Below are positions 7,133 to 15,104 of a DNA stretch of 32,977 bases, piece after piece. Both the position numbers and the translations under genes were made by a program. The DNA comes from Brevundimonas sp. (GTDB taxonomy: Bacteria > Pseudomonadota > Alphaproteobacteria > Caulobacterales > Caulobacteraceae). The notes under the pieces were generated by a model, which saw only the letters and a program-made list of their open reading frames with translations, was not told where the DNA came from and made no database searches. How positions within the stretch are numbered: position 1 is the stretch's first letter; each line of letters starts with the position of its first letter. Location: assembly GCF_016463485.1 (NCBI RefSeq), contig NZ_JAEMRD010000023.1:1-32977 (forward strand), written 5' to 3'.

Positions 7133-7232
7133 GCCCGGTCCGGGACGCGCGAAAGCCTTGCCGTAAGGGCCCCGGACCCCCATCTGGGGCGTTCACCTCA
7201 TTGAGAGACACCCCGCCCGCACAGGAGCGCCG

Positions 7233-8489
7233 ATGCCGCACGCCGACAGCCTGATCCTCACCCTGGTCGGAGGTTTCGTCCTCGCCTTCGTGTTCGGCAT
7301 GTTGGCAAACCGGCTCAAGCTGTCGCCTCTGGTCGGCTATCTGGTTGCGGGTGTTCTCGTCGGGCCGCACACGGCCGGGTTCGTCGCCGATACCGAACTG
7401 GCCCCGCAGCTGGCCGAGATCGGCGTCATCCTGCTGATGTTCGGCGTGGGCCTGCATTTCTCGCCCGCCGACCTGATGAAGGTGCGCAAGGTCGCGGTGC
7501 CGGGTGCGATTTTCCAGATCCTGGCGGCGACCGCCCTGGGTTGGGGTCTCGGCCGCCTGCTCGGCATGGGCGATCTGGAGGCGGCCCTGATGGGGTTCGC
7601 CCTGTCCGTCGCCTCGACGGTCGTGCTGTTGCGAGCGTTGGAGGAACGCAAACAGGTCAAGGGCGAGATCGGCTCCATCGCCGTCGGCTGGCTGATCGTC
7701 GAGGACCTGGTGATCGTCATCGCCCTGGTCTTGCTGCCGCTGCTGATCGTTCAGCCGGGCGAAACCCTGAGCGGACCCGAGCTCGCCAAATCCATCGCCT
7801 GGACCCTGGGCAAGGTCGCGGTCTTCGTGGGGGCCATGCTGTTCATCGGGCCGCGCGTCCTGCCCTGGGTGCTGGTCAGGATCGCCCACACGCGGTCGCG
7901 CGAGCTGTTCACCCTGGGCGTTCTGGCCATCGCGCTCGGCATCGCCTGGGTGGCCTATGCGATGTTCCACTCCTTCGCCCTTGGGGCCTTCCTGGCCGGG
8001 CTGGTGCTGAACTCCTCGCCGCTGGGGCATAATGCGGCGGAGCGGTCACTGCCGTTGCGCGACGCCTTCGCCGTGCTGTTCTTCGTCTCGGTGGGGATGC
8101 TGTTCGACCCGATGATCCTGGTCGAGAAGCCGCTGACGGTGCTCGGCATTCTGGGCATCGTGATCCTGGGCAAGGCGCTGGCGGCTCTGGCCATCACCTT
8201 CGCCTTCAAGCTGGATCGCGCCACCAGCCTGACCATCGCGGCGTCCCTGGCCCAGATCGGCGAGTTCAGCTTTATTCTCGCCGCCCTGGGCGTATCTCTG
8301 GGAGCCCTGACGCCCCAGACCCACGACCTGATCCTGGCCGCCGCCCTGCTGTCGATCTCGCTCAATCCGTTCGTCTTCAAGCTGACGGACCGGCTGGGCG
8401 GGCGGCCCAGGTCTGGATCGCCGGGTGCCAAGGCACTGGCGGTCGAGACGGCGGCGGAGGCGAAGAAACCGAACCCGGCGACGGCTTAA
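7233..8489 (+). CDS. CPA2 family cation:proton antiporter without regulatory domain
   Basis: The protein has 418 residues with about 12-13 hydrophobic segments from residue 5 to about 390. It belongs to the Kef/YbaL branch of monovalent cation:proton antiporters. Supporting motifs are LSPLVGYLVAGVLVGPHTAGF, AEIGVILLMFGVGLHFSPADL, ALSVASTVVLLRALEE, HSFALGAFLAGLVLN, FFVSVGMLFDP and SLAQIGEFSFIL. The C-terminus stops soon after the last membrane segment, in a short charged tail. The TrkA-N/RCK nucleotide-binding domain of KefB, KefC and YbaL is therefore absent. AGGAG lies 6 nt before the ATG. Ion specificity (K+ or Na+) cannot be told. Transcription ends at a shared terminator. Confidence 0.9.
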   Translation: MPHADSLILTLVGGFVLAFVFGMLANRLKLSPLVGYLVAGVLVGPHTAGFVADTELAPQLAEIGVILLMFGVGLHFSPADLMKVRKVAVPGAIFQILAATALGWGLGRLLGMGDLEAALMGFALSVASTVVLLRALEERKQVKGEIGSIAVGWLIVEDLVIVIALVLLPLLIVQPGETLSGPELAKSIAWTLGKVAVFVGAMLFIGPRVLPWVLVRIAHTRSRELFTLGVLAIALGIAWVAYAMFHSFALGAFLAGLVLNSSPLGHNAAERSLPLRDAFAVLFFVSVGMLFDPMILVEKPLTVLGILGIVILGKALAALAITFAFKLDRATSLTIAASLAQIGEFSFILAALGVSLGALTPQTHDLILAAALLSISLNPFVFKLTDRLGGRPRSGSPGAKALAVETAAEAKKPNPATA

Positions 8490-8525
8490 AAAAACGAGGG
8501 CCGCCTGATGTCTCCGGCGGCCCTC
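8488..8525 (-). terminator. Intrinsic terminator between antiporter and PhoH genes
   Basis: GAGGGCCGCC (8496-8505) pairs perfectly with GGCGGCCCTC (8516-8525) around a 10-nt loop. On the minus strand a run of Ts follows directly, making a strong terminator for the PhoH transcript. It overlaps the antiporter stop region. On the plus strand the hairpin is followed only by GCCTTGTC, so termination in that direction is weaker. Confidence 0.85.
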
Positions 8526-8548
8526 GCCTTGTCGATTGTGAATCGGGC

Positions 8549-9322
8549 CTACAACACTCCGATCATGCTCGCGACCAGTGGATGGCGGACGATGTCCTGT
8601 TCGGCCAGGCGGACGACCGCGATCTCGGGCACCGCTTCCAGCCGGTTCGCGACATCGGCGAGGCCTGACAGCGAGGGCAGCAGGTCGGTCTGGCCCGGGT
8701 CGCCGGTGACCACCATCGTCGAGTGCCAGCCCAGCCGGGTCAGTAGCATCTTGAGCTGGACGTAGGTGCAGTTCTGGGCCTCGTCGATGACGATGAAGGC
8801 ATTGTTCAGGGTGCGACCGCGCATATAGCCGACCGGCGCGATCTCGATCAGGCCCTCGGCCATCAGGGCCCCGACCCGCTTCATCGTCAGCCGATCCGAC
8901 AGGGCGTCGTAGAGGGGCCTCAGGTACGGGGCCAGCTTGTCTTCCATGGCGCCGGGCAGGAAGCCGATCGATTCCCCGGCCTCGACGGCGGGACGGCTGA
9001 GGACGATGCGGCCGACCTTGCCGGCCTCGAGCGCCTCGACCGCCTTGGCGACGGCCAGATAGGTCTTGCCGGTGCCTGCGGGCCCGAGCGCCACGCACAG
9101 ATTGTGGGTGTCGATGGCGTTCAGCAGTTCGGCCTGGCCCTCTGACTTGGGCTTCAGCGTTTTCAGATAGCTCTGGTCCCGGTCATCATTGGAGGGGTGG
9201 GGCGACCAGGCCGAGGTCGTGTGCGGCGTTGGCAGGCGGCGGACTTTTGAATCCTCCGAGAACTGGCGCGAATCGAAGACCCCTTCACGGGTCTGGCGCT
9301 TCATGGCTGCACGCTTGGTCAT
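8549..9322 (-). CDS. PhoH family ATPase
   Basis: The protein has 257 residues from ATG at 9322 (MTKRAAMKRQTREG), with GAGG 6 nt upstream. After a short, polar N-terminus, a single PhoH domain occupies about residues 60-257. Walker A is GPAGTGKT, Walker B is FIVIDEAQNC, the sensor stretch is TKMLLTRLG-like (VQLKMLLTRLGWHSTMVVTGDPGQ), and SRPAVEAGESIGFLPGAMEDK is the usual family motif. PhoH proteins are predicted RNA-linked ATPases or helicases. This is the short form lacking the KH-like N-terminal part seen in the copy usually adjacent to ybeY. No ybeY, miaB or corC is nearby, which supports it being the second paralogue. A terminator hairpin lies in its leader. Confidence 0.9.
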   Translation of the reverse strand: MTKRAAMKRQTREGVFDSRQFSEDSKVRRLPTPHTTSAWSPHPSNDDRDQSYLKTLKPKSEGQAELLNAIDTHNLCVALGPAGTGKTYLAVAKAVEALEAGKVGRIVLSRPAVEAGESIGFLPGAMEDKLAPYLRPLYDALSDRLTMKRVGALMAEGLIEIAPVGYMRGRTLNNAFIVIDEAQNCTYVQLKMLLTRLGWHSTMVVTGDPGQTDLLPSLSGLADVANRLEAVPEIAVVRLAEQDIVRHPLVASMIGVL

Positions 9323-9376
9323 GGTTGCCTCATTCCTTGGGATGCCGGCGGGGAGAGCCGCTCGGCGCGGGGCATG

Positions 9377-9405
9377 AAAAAAGGCGATGCTGCAAAAGCA
9401 TCGCC
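9377..9405 (-). terminator. Intrinsic terminator in the phoH leader
   Basis: On the minus strand GGCGATGCT pairs perfectly with AGCATCGCC around a TTTGC loop and is followed by six Ts. It ends 54 nt upstream of the PhoH start codon. It must terminate a transcript that begins in 9406-9657, either a small RNA or an attenuated phoH leader. The 54 nt between it and the gene are GC-rich and show no obvious promoter. Confidence 0.8.
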
Positions 9406-9600
9406 TCGGACGAAGACGGGTAGGATTTGGGCGACGCCGACAGGGCATCCGGGGTCGGAAGAAGGGCCAGCTTCCGGCGAGAAAGCTCGCCGCCGAACCG
9501 AACGCACCACGCACTCGCCCCCGCATATGACCGGACCGGGCTTGATCCGGCTTCGGATAAGGGGTCGAAAGACAGGCCCCGAATCACTTCAACACCTTGA
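9406..9600 (-). ncRNA. Candidate leader RNA or small RNA upstream of phoH
   Basis: This gene-free stretch lies between the divergent PhoH and gamma-carbonic-anhydrase genes and ends at a strong minus-strand terminator. It holds at least one further hairpin on the minus strand (GGCGAG, CTTT loop, CTCGCC), and CCGGATCAAGCCCGGTCCGG can fold. No conserved short protein is evident: the open frames here lack a ribosome binding site and family resemblance. The 5' end is a guess. The call rests on the terminator. Confidence 0.35.
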
Positions 9601-9660
9601 GCCTATCGTGGTTCATGAAGTGTTAAAGGGCGCATTTCGTTCAGATATGACGGTGTCGTG

Positions 9661-10188
9661 ATGACTGTGTATGCGTTAGGTGACAAGAAACCGCAGGTTC
9701 CGCCGGCAGGGGAATACTGGATCGCGCCGAATGCCGTGGTGCTGGGCGATGTTATCCTCGAATCCGGTGTCAGTATCTGGTTCAATGCGGTGCTACGTGG
9801 AGACACCGATACGTTGAGCGTGGGTGAGAACAGCAACATCCAGGACGGAAGCATTCTTCATGCGGACGAAGGTGTGCCGTTGCTGATCGGACGCGACGTC
9901 ACAGTGGGGCACAAGGCGATGCTGCATGGCTGCACCGTCGGCGACAACTCGCTGATCGGGATCGGGGCGGTGGTGCTGAACGGAGCGGTGATCGGGAAGA
10001 ACTGCCTGATCGGAGCGAACAGCCTGATCCCCGAGGGTAAGGTGATCCCCGACGGGTCGCTGGTCATGGGCCAGCCCGGCAAGGTCGTCCGTGAACTGAC
10101 GGAGGCGCAGATCGCGGGGATCACAATGAGCGCCGCCCACTATGTGCAGAACTGGAAGCTGTTCGCCGCCAATCTGCGCGAACTTTAG
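9661..10188 (+). CDS. Gamma-carbonic-anhydrase-like hexapeptide-repeat protein
   Basis: The protein has 175 residues from ATG at 9661 ([11 protein letters not shown]); a GTG one codon earlier is the track start. It consists of left-handed beta-helix hexapeptide repeats ([61 protein letters not shown]) plus a C-terminal helix. The three metal-ligand histidines of the family are present at about His67, His84 and His89, so zinc or iron binding is plausible. Members include YrdA, PaaY and CaiE-like proteins, and carbonic anhydrase activity is not shown for most. The stop overlaps the stop of the convergent PAS_5 gene by 3 nt. Confidence 0.9.
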   Translation: MTVYALGDKKPQVPPAGEYWIAPNAVVLGDVILESGVSIWFNAVLRGDTDTLSVGENSNIQDGSILHADEGVPLLIGRDVTVGHKAMLHGCTVGDNSLIGIGAVVLNGAVIGKNCLIGANSLIPEGKVIPDGSLVMGQPGKVVRELTEAQIAGITMSAAHYVQNWKLFAANLREL

Positions 10189-10712
10189 GCGATGCGGCGG
10201 CCGTCGATGGCGGCCAGGGTCAGGGGGGCGCGGGCGACGGGGCCAACGCCGATCGACAGCCGGGCCGACAGGGTGCCGACGCCATCGGCCTGACGATCCG
10301 CAGTATGGGCCGGCTGATACAGGCCCAGGATCCGGTCGGCCTCGCCGGAGGCGCTGCGCAGGGGGGCGATGACGATCTCGAGCGGTCCGCTCAGCCCCTC
10401 GGCCTCGGCGACCAGGACGACGGGTCGCGCCTCTCGGAATGTCTGGACGATGGCGGCGGCAACCATGGGTCGGCCGTCCTCGCGCCACAGGGCCAGCCAG
10501 TCGACGCCCCCCATGGACCCGCCGTGGGCGCGTTCGATCCAGCCTCCGGCGAGGCGGAGCCGCGCGCCCGGATCGGTGCGGTCGGCCGTGAACAACTGCG
10601 GCATCAGGCCTCCCAGCGCCATCGGATCGAAGGCGGCGCGCGCAGGAATGCGCGCGGCCTCCGGCAAGGCCAGCCAGTGGTCGATCAGGGTCTGCGTGCC
10701 GGAATGGAACAT
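10185..10712 (-). CDS. PAS domain-containing protein (PAS_5 type)
   Basis: The protein has 175 residues from ATG at 10712 ([41 protein letters not shown]). The long track ORF from 11540 is antisense to the next gene and is not real upstream of this point. The N-terminal pattern, with PxRxxFDP followed by a compact PAS core ([26 protein letters not shown]), matches the PAS_5 family common in alphaproteobacteria. No output domain is present. The protein probably binds a ligand or a partner in the cytoplasm, but its function is unknown. It converges on the gamma-carbonic-anhydrase gene with overlapping stop codons. Confidence 0.8.
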   Translation of the reverse strand: MFHSGTQTLIDHWLALPEAARIPARAAFDPMALGGLMPQLFTADRTDPGARLRLAGGWIERAHGGSMGGVDWLALWREDGRPMVAAAIVQTFREARPVVLVAEAEGLSGPLEIVIAPLRSASGEADRILGLYQPAHTADRQADGVGTLSARLSIGVGPVARAPLTLAAIDGRRIA

Positions 10713-10874
10713 GGACGGGTCCTTCGCAGACCTCGCCGCAAGCCCTGCGCCGATCGGCAACAGCGTTAAAATCGCAACGGAAACGCAAGGGTTTTGCCCG
10801 CAGATACGCTTTGGACCCGTCCGCGCGCCTTGCGCGGATGGCTTTGAGTTGACTGTTTTTCGGGAGCCCAGCCC

Positions 10875-11900
10875 ATGCGGGTGAGGATCAAGACCTGGCT
10901 GTTGGCCGCCTTCGGAGCGTTCGTCCTGGCGGCGATCGGAGGCGAAGCGGCGGCCCAGTGCACCTCGGGCTGCACGCCTGCGCCCCCGCCGTGCTGCACC
11001 GCGCCGCCGACGCCCTCGTGCTGCGAGAGCCCGCCTGCGCCGCCGAGCCCGCCGTCGCCGCCCAACTCCTGCTGCGAGATGCCGCCTCCGCCGAACTATC
11101 CGGGCGGTGGGGTGAACGGCAATTTCAACGTCAATGTGAACATCAACGCCAACGCCAATTCGAACTCCAACTCCAACAGCAACTCGAATGACAACCTGAT
11201 CCGCGCGCGCGGGGCCGGTGACGTCTATGTCAGTGGCGGGGGCGGGGCCTATTTCACGGTCGACCAGCCCTATCCGACGGTGATCCAGGGGCTGAACGTC
11301 GAAGGCGGCGCGGCCGCTCAGGTGATCCAGCAGGCCGTGCAGCGGTCGCGCTGGGCCGCTACGCGCGTCGTGATCCAGGCTCTTTGCATCGATGATCGCA
11401 ACATCCCGCACCCGGCGTCCCAGGTTCAGCCAGGCCGTGACATCGCGCCGGGCTACAACGGCGAGATCTATCGCTGCATCGCCGGCTCGCGCCTGCAGTA
11501 TACGATCGCCCAGTTCGCCGAGCAGATCAGCTTCGATCACGGCGAGAGCGTCATGTGCCAGAAGGGCGAGAGCCTGTGGTACTCGGAAGGTGCGGCGGCG
11601 GGCAGTGCGTCCGCCTATGCGGCCCAGTATGCGGCGGCCTATGCGGCCCAGTATGGAGGCCAGCCCGGCCCCGGTGGACCGGTCGGCGGCGGCATCGTCG
11701 AGTGCCGGCCCCAGATCAACGAGCGGGACTGCAACGAGCGGTCGCTGCTGCGTCGCTACGGCGCCGGGATCAAGATCCTGACCCTGTGGCGCGAGGAGAT
11801 CTACACCGAGTACGAGGAGCAGGTCGTCCAGGCCTCATCGTCGATGTCGGTGGGCTACAGTCTGACCCTTGACGGCGGGGTCGGCGGCCGGGTGTTCTGA
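10875..11900 (+). CDS. Secreted Cys/Pro-rich protein with Asn-X ladder
   Basis: The protein has 341 residues, with GGGAG 8 nt upstream of the ATG. A signal peptide ending in AAAQ is followed by a Cys/Pro-rich segment of about 50 residues with CC pairs (TPAPPPCCTAPPTPSCCESPP). Then come twelve successive Asn-X dipeptides (NFNVNVNINANANSNSNS... at DNA 11121-11195), a globular middle with further Cys (ALCIDD, YRCIAG, VMCQKG), a short tandem AYAAQY repeat and a Cys-containing C-terminal domain. I do not recognise a family. The mix suggests an exported, disulfide-bonded surface or matrix protein. It stands alone with its own strong terminator downstream. Confidence 0.8.
   Translation: MRVRIKTWLLAAFGAFVLAAIGGEAAAQCTSGCTPAPPPCCTAPPTPSCCESPPAPPSPPSPPNSCCEMPPPPNYPGGGVNGNFNVNVNINANANSNSNSNSNSNDNLIRARGAGDVYVSGGGGAYFTVDQPYPTVIQGLNVEGGAAAQVIQQAVQRSRWAATRVVIQALCIDDRNIPHPASQVQPGRDIAPGYNGEIYRCIAGSRLQYTIAQFAEQISFDHGESVMCQKGESLWYSEGAAAGSASAYAAQYAAAYAAQYGGQPGPGGPVGGGIVECRPQINERDCNERSLLRRYGAGIKILTLWREEIYTEYEEQVVQASSSMSVGYSLTLDGGVGGRVF
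11613..11654 (+). repeat. 24-nt tandem repeat inside secreted protein gene
   Basis: GCCTATGCGGCCCAGTAT occurs twice, at 11613-11630 and 11637-11654, with a 24-nt period. It encodes AYAAQYAA units. It is in frame and probably arose by slippage. Confidence 0.7.
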
Positions 11901-11988
11901 ACCTGCTCGAACGGACCCGTTCAGCCTGGCGACAGGCGCGACCCTCTAGATTGATCAGCGTCGGTCATCGCCGATCCTGAAAGAAACT

Positions 11989-12020
11989 GGCCCCGGCGTG
12001 CGAACGCCGGGGCCTTTTTT
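11989..12020 (+). terminator. Strong intrinsic terminator after the Asn-ladder gene
   Basis: GGCCCCGGCG (11989-11998) pairs perfectly with CGCCGGGGCC (12005-12014) around TGCGAA, followed by six Ts. It lies between two convergent genes. In the other direction the stem is followed by AGTTTCTTTC, so it may work on the M16 peptidase transcript as well. Confidence 0.9.
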
Positions 12021-12021
12021 C

Positions 12022-14895
12022 TTATTGGGCCGCCGCTTGCGCAGTGACCTGGGCGCGCCAGGCGCGGTCGGGCAGCAGATAGGTCTGGGCCGCCTTCTGG
12101 ATATCGGCGGGGGTGATGGCCTCCAGGTCCGAGATCGAGGTGCGGATGGCCGCCAGCTGGGTCGCATCGTCCTGGACGTTCTCCAGCGCGCCGAGCCAGT
12201 AGCCGTTGGTGGCCTGGCTGCGGCGGATGGACTCCACGGCCGACAGGCGAGCGCGGTTCAGTTCGTCCTCGGTCACGGGCGCATCCCGCAACGCCGTCGC
12301 GACATCGTCCACGCTCTTGAAGAAGCCGGGCAGGGCGTCGGGCGGGGTCTCGGCCTGGACGAAGGCGTAGCCATAGTCCGGGAAGACGGTCGAGGCGGTC
12401 GCCGAGGCACCCGGCGAATAGGCCACGCCCTGCTTCTCGCGCAGTTCGTCGGTCACGCGCAGTTGCAGCACACGCGCCAGCAGGCTGACGGTGCGCGACG
12501 GCTTGCGGTCGCCGATGGCGTCCAGCGTCGGCCAGGCCACATAGCCCAGGGCCTGGGCCGCCGCTCCCGTGTGATTGATCGTGACCGGCTCGGCGGTCGG
12601 GGCCGGGAAGCGGACACGGGCGGCGGCCTCCGACGGCGTCATGGCCACGGGACGCGTCGGCAGGGCCCCGAAGGTGGCGGCCGTCTGGGCGATGGCGTCC
12701 TCGACCGTCACGTCGCCGATGACGATGACCTCGACCGGGCCGCGCGCGATCGAGTCGGTGATCACCTGTCGCAGGTCGCTGAGTTGCGCCGCCTCAATGT
12801 CGGCCGGGGTCGGCAGGCCGAACCGCTTGTCGCCGCTGTAGAGCATGGGCACGCCGTAGCGGCCGAAGGCACCGCCGGGGGTCGCCGCGATCTGGTCCAG
12901 CTGGGTGCCGATCTGTCCCTTGACCTGATCGAAGGGCTCGGGCCGCCAGCCGGCGTCGGTGAAGTAGGCGGCCAGCAGCTGCATCTGCAGCGCCAGATCC
13001 TCGGGACGGGTACCGCCCGAGAACTGGAAGGCGTCGGGATCGGCCCCGAAGCCGGCACCCACGACGTTCGACGCCGTGACGCGGTCCAGCTGGGTCTTGG
13101 TCAGCTTGCCGAGGCCGCCCTCGGTGACTTCCGAACCCGCGGCCCACATCGGCACGGCGCGATCACTGGGCAGGTCCAGGGTGCCGTTGCCGGCGCGCAC
13201 CGAGACCAGGATCTGGTCGTCGTCGAAAGTGGTTGGCTTGACCGTCAGCTTCACCCCGTTGGCGAAGGTGACGAAGGTGGTGCCCAGGTCGGCGACCTCG
13301 GTCCTGGCCGTGACCGTGCCGGGCGTCCCGAAGTTGGCATAGGGCCATTCGACGGCGGCGGCGACGGCGGGGGCGGTGACCGCGACCTGACGCGAGGCCT
13401 CGATCGCGGCGGTGACGGCAGCCTCGCCGCCCTCGATGGCGACCGGGGTGGTCACGAAGGCCAGGGGGCCGTTGCCGGCGAAGGTCTCTGCGGCGGCGGC
13501 ATTGACCTCGGCCAGGGTCAGGTTGGTGACAGCGGCCTCAAACAGTTTCAGGTCGTCGGCCGGGGCGGTGAAGACCTCGTCATCGTTGACGGTGTTCAGC
13601 AGGGATCCGGCGAGACCCGTCGTCTGGCGCGTCGCGGCACCGGCGACCGAGGCCGTCAGGGCGGTGCGGTATTCGGTGATCTCGCGATCCAGCTCGTCCT
13701 GACCGACACCATACTGGACCAGACGGCGCTGTTCCTGTTCAGCCGCCTCGATGGCGCGCTGCCAGCCGCCGGGGTTGAAGGCGACGACCAGGGTCGCGGC
13801 ATCGACCGCGTTGAACAGGGACTGATAGCCCGCGCCGCCGCCCAGGAAGGGCGGGTTGGCGGAGCGCGAAATCTCGGACATCCGGCGGTTCAGTACGGCC
13901 AGGGCCAGGCCGCGCACCAGGTCCTTGCGGCGCGTGGCGACCGAGTCGGGGGCCGCGTCATGGACCTTGGTCCAGTAGATCTGGGCGGTCGACTGGGTGC
14001 CCGGCTCGACGTGGATGCGCGTCTCAGCGTCACGCGGCTGCAACCGGCCCAGATCCGGATCGGAACCATTGGGGGCCGGGTTGGTCCAGTCGGCGAATTT
14101 CTCGCGGATCTTGGCTTCCATCGCATCGACGTCGAAATCGCCGACCGCGATCACGGTCGCGCGTTCCGGCCGATAGTAGGCGCGGTAGAAGTCGACGAAC
14201 CGGTCGCGCGGGGCGGTGCGGATGATGTCCAGGTCGCCGATAGGCAGGCGGTCGGCCAGACGCTGGCCGGGTGCCAGGAAGGGCAGCATGGCCTTGGTGG
14301 CGCGATAGGAGGGCGTGTCGCGGATGCGGTCCTCGCCGACGATGACGCCCCGCTCGCGGTCCACAGCCTCGGTGTTGAACAGCAGTTCGCCGGCGACCTC
14401 GCGCAGGGCGAACAGGCTGGCGTCCACGACCTCGTCCGAGGTGTTGGGCAGGTTCAGGGTGTAGGCCGTCTGGTCGAAGGAGGTGAAGGCGTTGGTGTCG
14501 CCGCCGAACGACAGGCCGAGCCGCTCGAGATTCTTCGTCATCTCGCCTTCGGGAATGTTGGTCGAGCCGTTGAAGGCCATATGTTCGAGGAAGTGGGCCA
14601 GACCCTTCTGGTCGTCGTTCTCCGACAGCGATCCGGCGTCGATGCGCAGGCGCAGCGCGGCCTGACGCGGCGGGGTGGCGTTCCGCATGATCGCATAGCG
14701 CATCCCGTTGGGCAGGGTGCCGAAGCGGACCGCCGGATCGGCCGGCAGGTCGCTGTTCGCCTGTGGCCAGGCGGCGGCCTGTTGCGTGGCGGAGGCCGGT
14801 GCCGACTGGGCCAGCACCAGGGTCGGGGCGGCGGTCGCCGACAACAGGACAACGCCCGAGGCGCAGGCGAGCAGAAGGCGGCGGGGGGACATCAT
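12022..14895 (-). CDS. M16 family metallopeptidase (pitrilysin/insulinase-like), exported
   Basis: The protein has 957 residues from ATG at 14895, preceded by GGAG 6 nt away; a second ATG follows immediately. A signal peptide (RRLLLACASGVVLLSATAAPTLVLAQS) directs it to the periplasm. The inverted zinc motif HxxEH is at His101-Glu104-His105 (HFLEHMAFNG), with the downstream glutamate in the ERGVIVGEDR region. The protein has the usual duplicated layout: active M16 N-terminal half, M16_C domains (PERATVIAVGDFDVDAMEAKI) and an inactive second half. This two-domain periplasmic form resembles the zinc proteases known from E. coli PqqL and its relatives. The substrate is unknown. It is divergent from nadA across 209 nt and ends at a shared terminator. 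Confidence 0.93.
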   Translation of the reverse strand: MMSPRRLLLACASGVVLLSATAAPTLVLAQSAPASATQQAAAWPQANSDLPADPAVRFGTLPNGMRYAIMRNATPPRQAALRLRIDAGSLSENDDQKGLAHFLEHMAFNGSTNIPEGEMTKNLERLGLSFGGDTNAFTSFDQTAYTLNLPNTSDEVVDASLFALREVAGELLFNTEAVDRERGVIVGEDRIRDTPSYRATKAMLPFLAPGQRLADRLPIGDLDIIRTAPRDRFVDFYRAYYRPERATVIAVGDFDVDAMEAKIREKFADWTNPAPNGSDPDLGRLQPRDAETRIHVEPGTQSTAQIYWTKVHDAAPDSVATRRKDLVRGLALAVLNRRMSEISRSANPPFLGGGAGYQSLFNAVDAATLVVAFNPGGWQRAIEAAEQEQRRLVQYGVGQDELDREITEYRTALTASVAGAATRQTTGLAGSLLNTVNDDEVFTAPADDLKLFEAAVTNLTLAEVNAAAAETFAGNGPLAFVTTPVAIEGGEAAVTAAIEASRQVAVTAPAVAAAVEWPYANFGTPGTVTARTEVADLGTTFVTFANGVKLTVKPTTFDDDQILVSVRAGNGTLDLPSDRAVPMWAAGSEVTEGGLGKLTKTQLDRVTASNVVGAGFGADPDAFQFSGGTRPEDLALQMQLLAAYFTDAGWRPEPFDQVKGQIGTQLDQIAATPGGAFGRYGVPMLYSGDKRFGLPTPADIEAAQLSDLRQVITDSIARGPVEVIVIGDVTVEDAIAQTAATFGALPTRPVAMTPSEAAARVRFPAPTAEPVTINHTGAAAQALGYVAWPTLDAIGDRKPSRTVSLLARVLQLRVTDELREKQGVAYSPGASATASTVFPDYGYAFVQAETPPDALPGFFKSVDDVATALRDAPVTEDELNRARLSAVESIRRSQATNGYWLGALENVQDDATQLAAIRTSISDLEAITPADIQKAAQTYLLPDRAWRAQVTAQAAAQ

Positions 14896-15045
14896 GGAAC
14901 GCTCCGACAAGGCGAGTGCACGGTTCGCGGGTGCGACGCCGTGACGGGAACAGCGGTTGTAGAGGGGCGCAACGGTTGCGTCGAGCGGCGCCGTTGACGC
15001 GCCGCGCCCCTTGCATCCCCCGGTCATCGGCCTACATTGAGAGCT

Positions 15046-15068
15046 CTTATGTTCACATTGAGCATAAG
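15046..15068. promoter_or_regulatory. Palindromic operator-like site upstream of nadA
   Basis: CTTATGTTCA (15046-15055) and TGAGCATAAG (15059-15068) form an inverted repeat with one mismatch across a 3-nt spacer. The site lies 37 nt before the nadA ATG and is AT-rich against a GC-rich background. Its symmetry and position suggest a dimeric repressor site. NAD-pathway repressors such as NadQ or NrtR are candidates by context; no regulator gene lies in the window. Confidence 0.6.
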
Positions 15069-15104
15069 TCGGGAGGCGACGGAGTTCGCCGGAGGAAGAC
15101 GGCG

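Noticed and set aside
9323-9526. 68-codon upstream extension of the PhoH frame
   Set aside because: It would be translated through the terminator hairpin and has no resemblance to PhoH N-termini; a good ribosome binding site precedes ATG 9322.
10713-11540. N-terminal extension of the PAS_5 frame
   Set aside because: It overlaps the secreted Asn-ladder gene antisense; the family N-terminus begins at 10712.
11998-14997. 999-residue plus-strand ORF
   Set aside because: It is the antisense shadow of the M16 peptidase gene, which has a signal peptide, HxxEH motif and ribosome binding site. The product has a biased Gly/Arg/Asp composition and no family resemblance.
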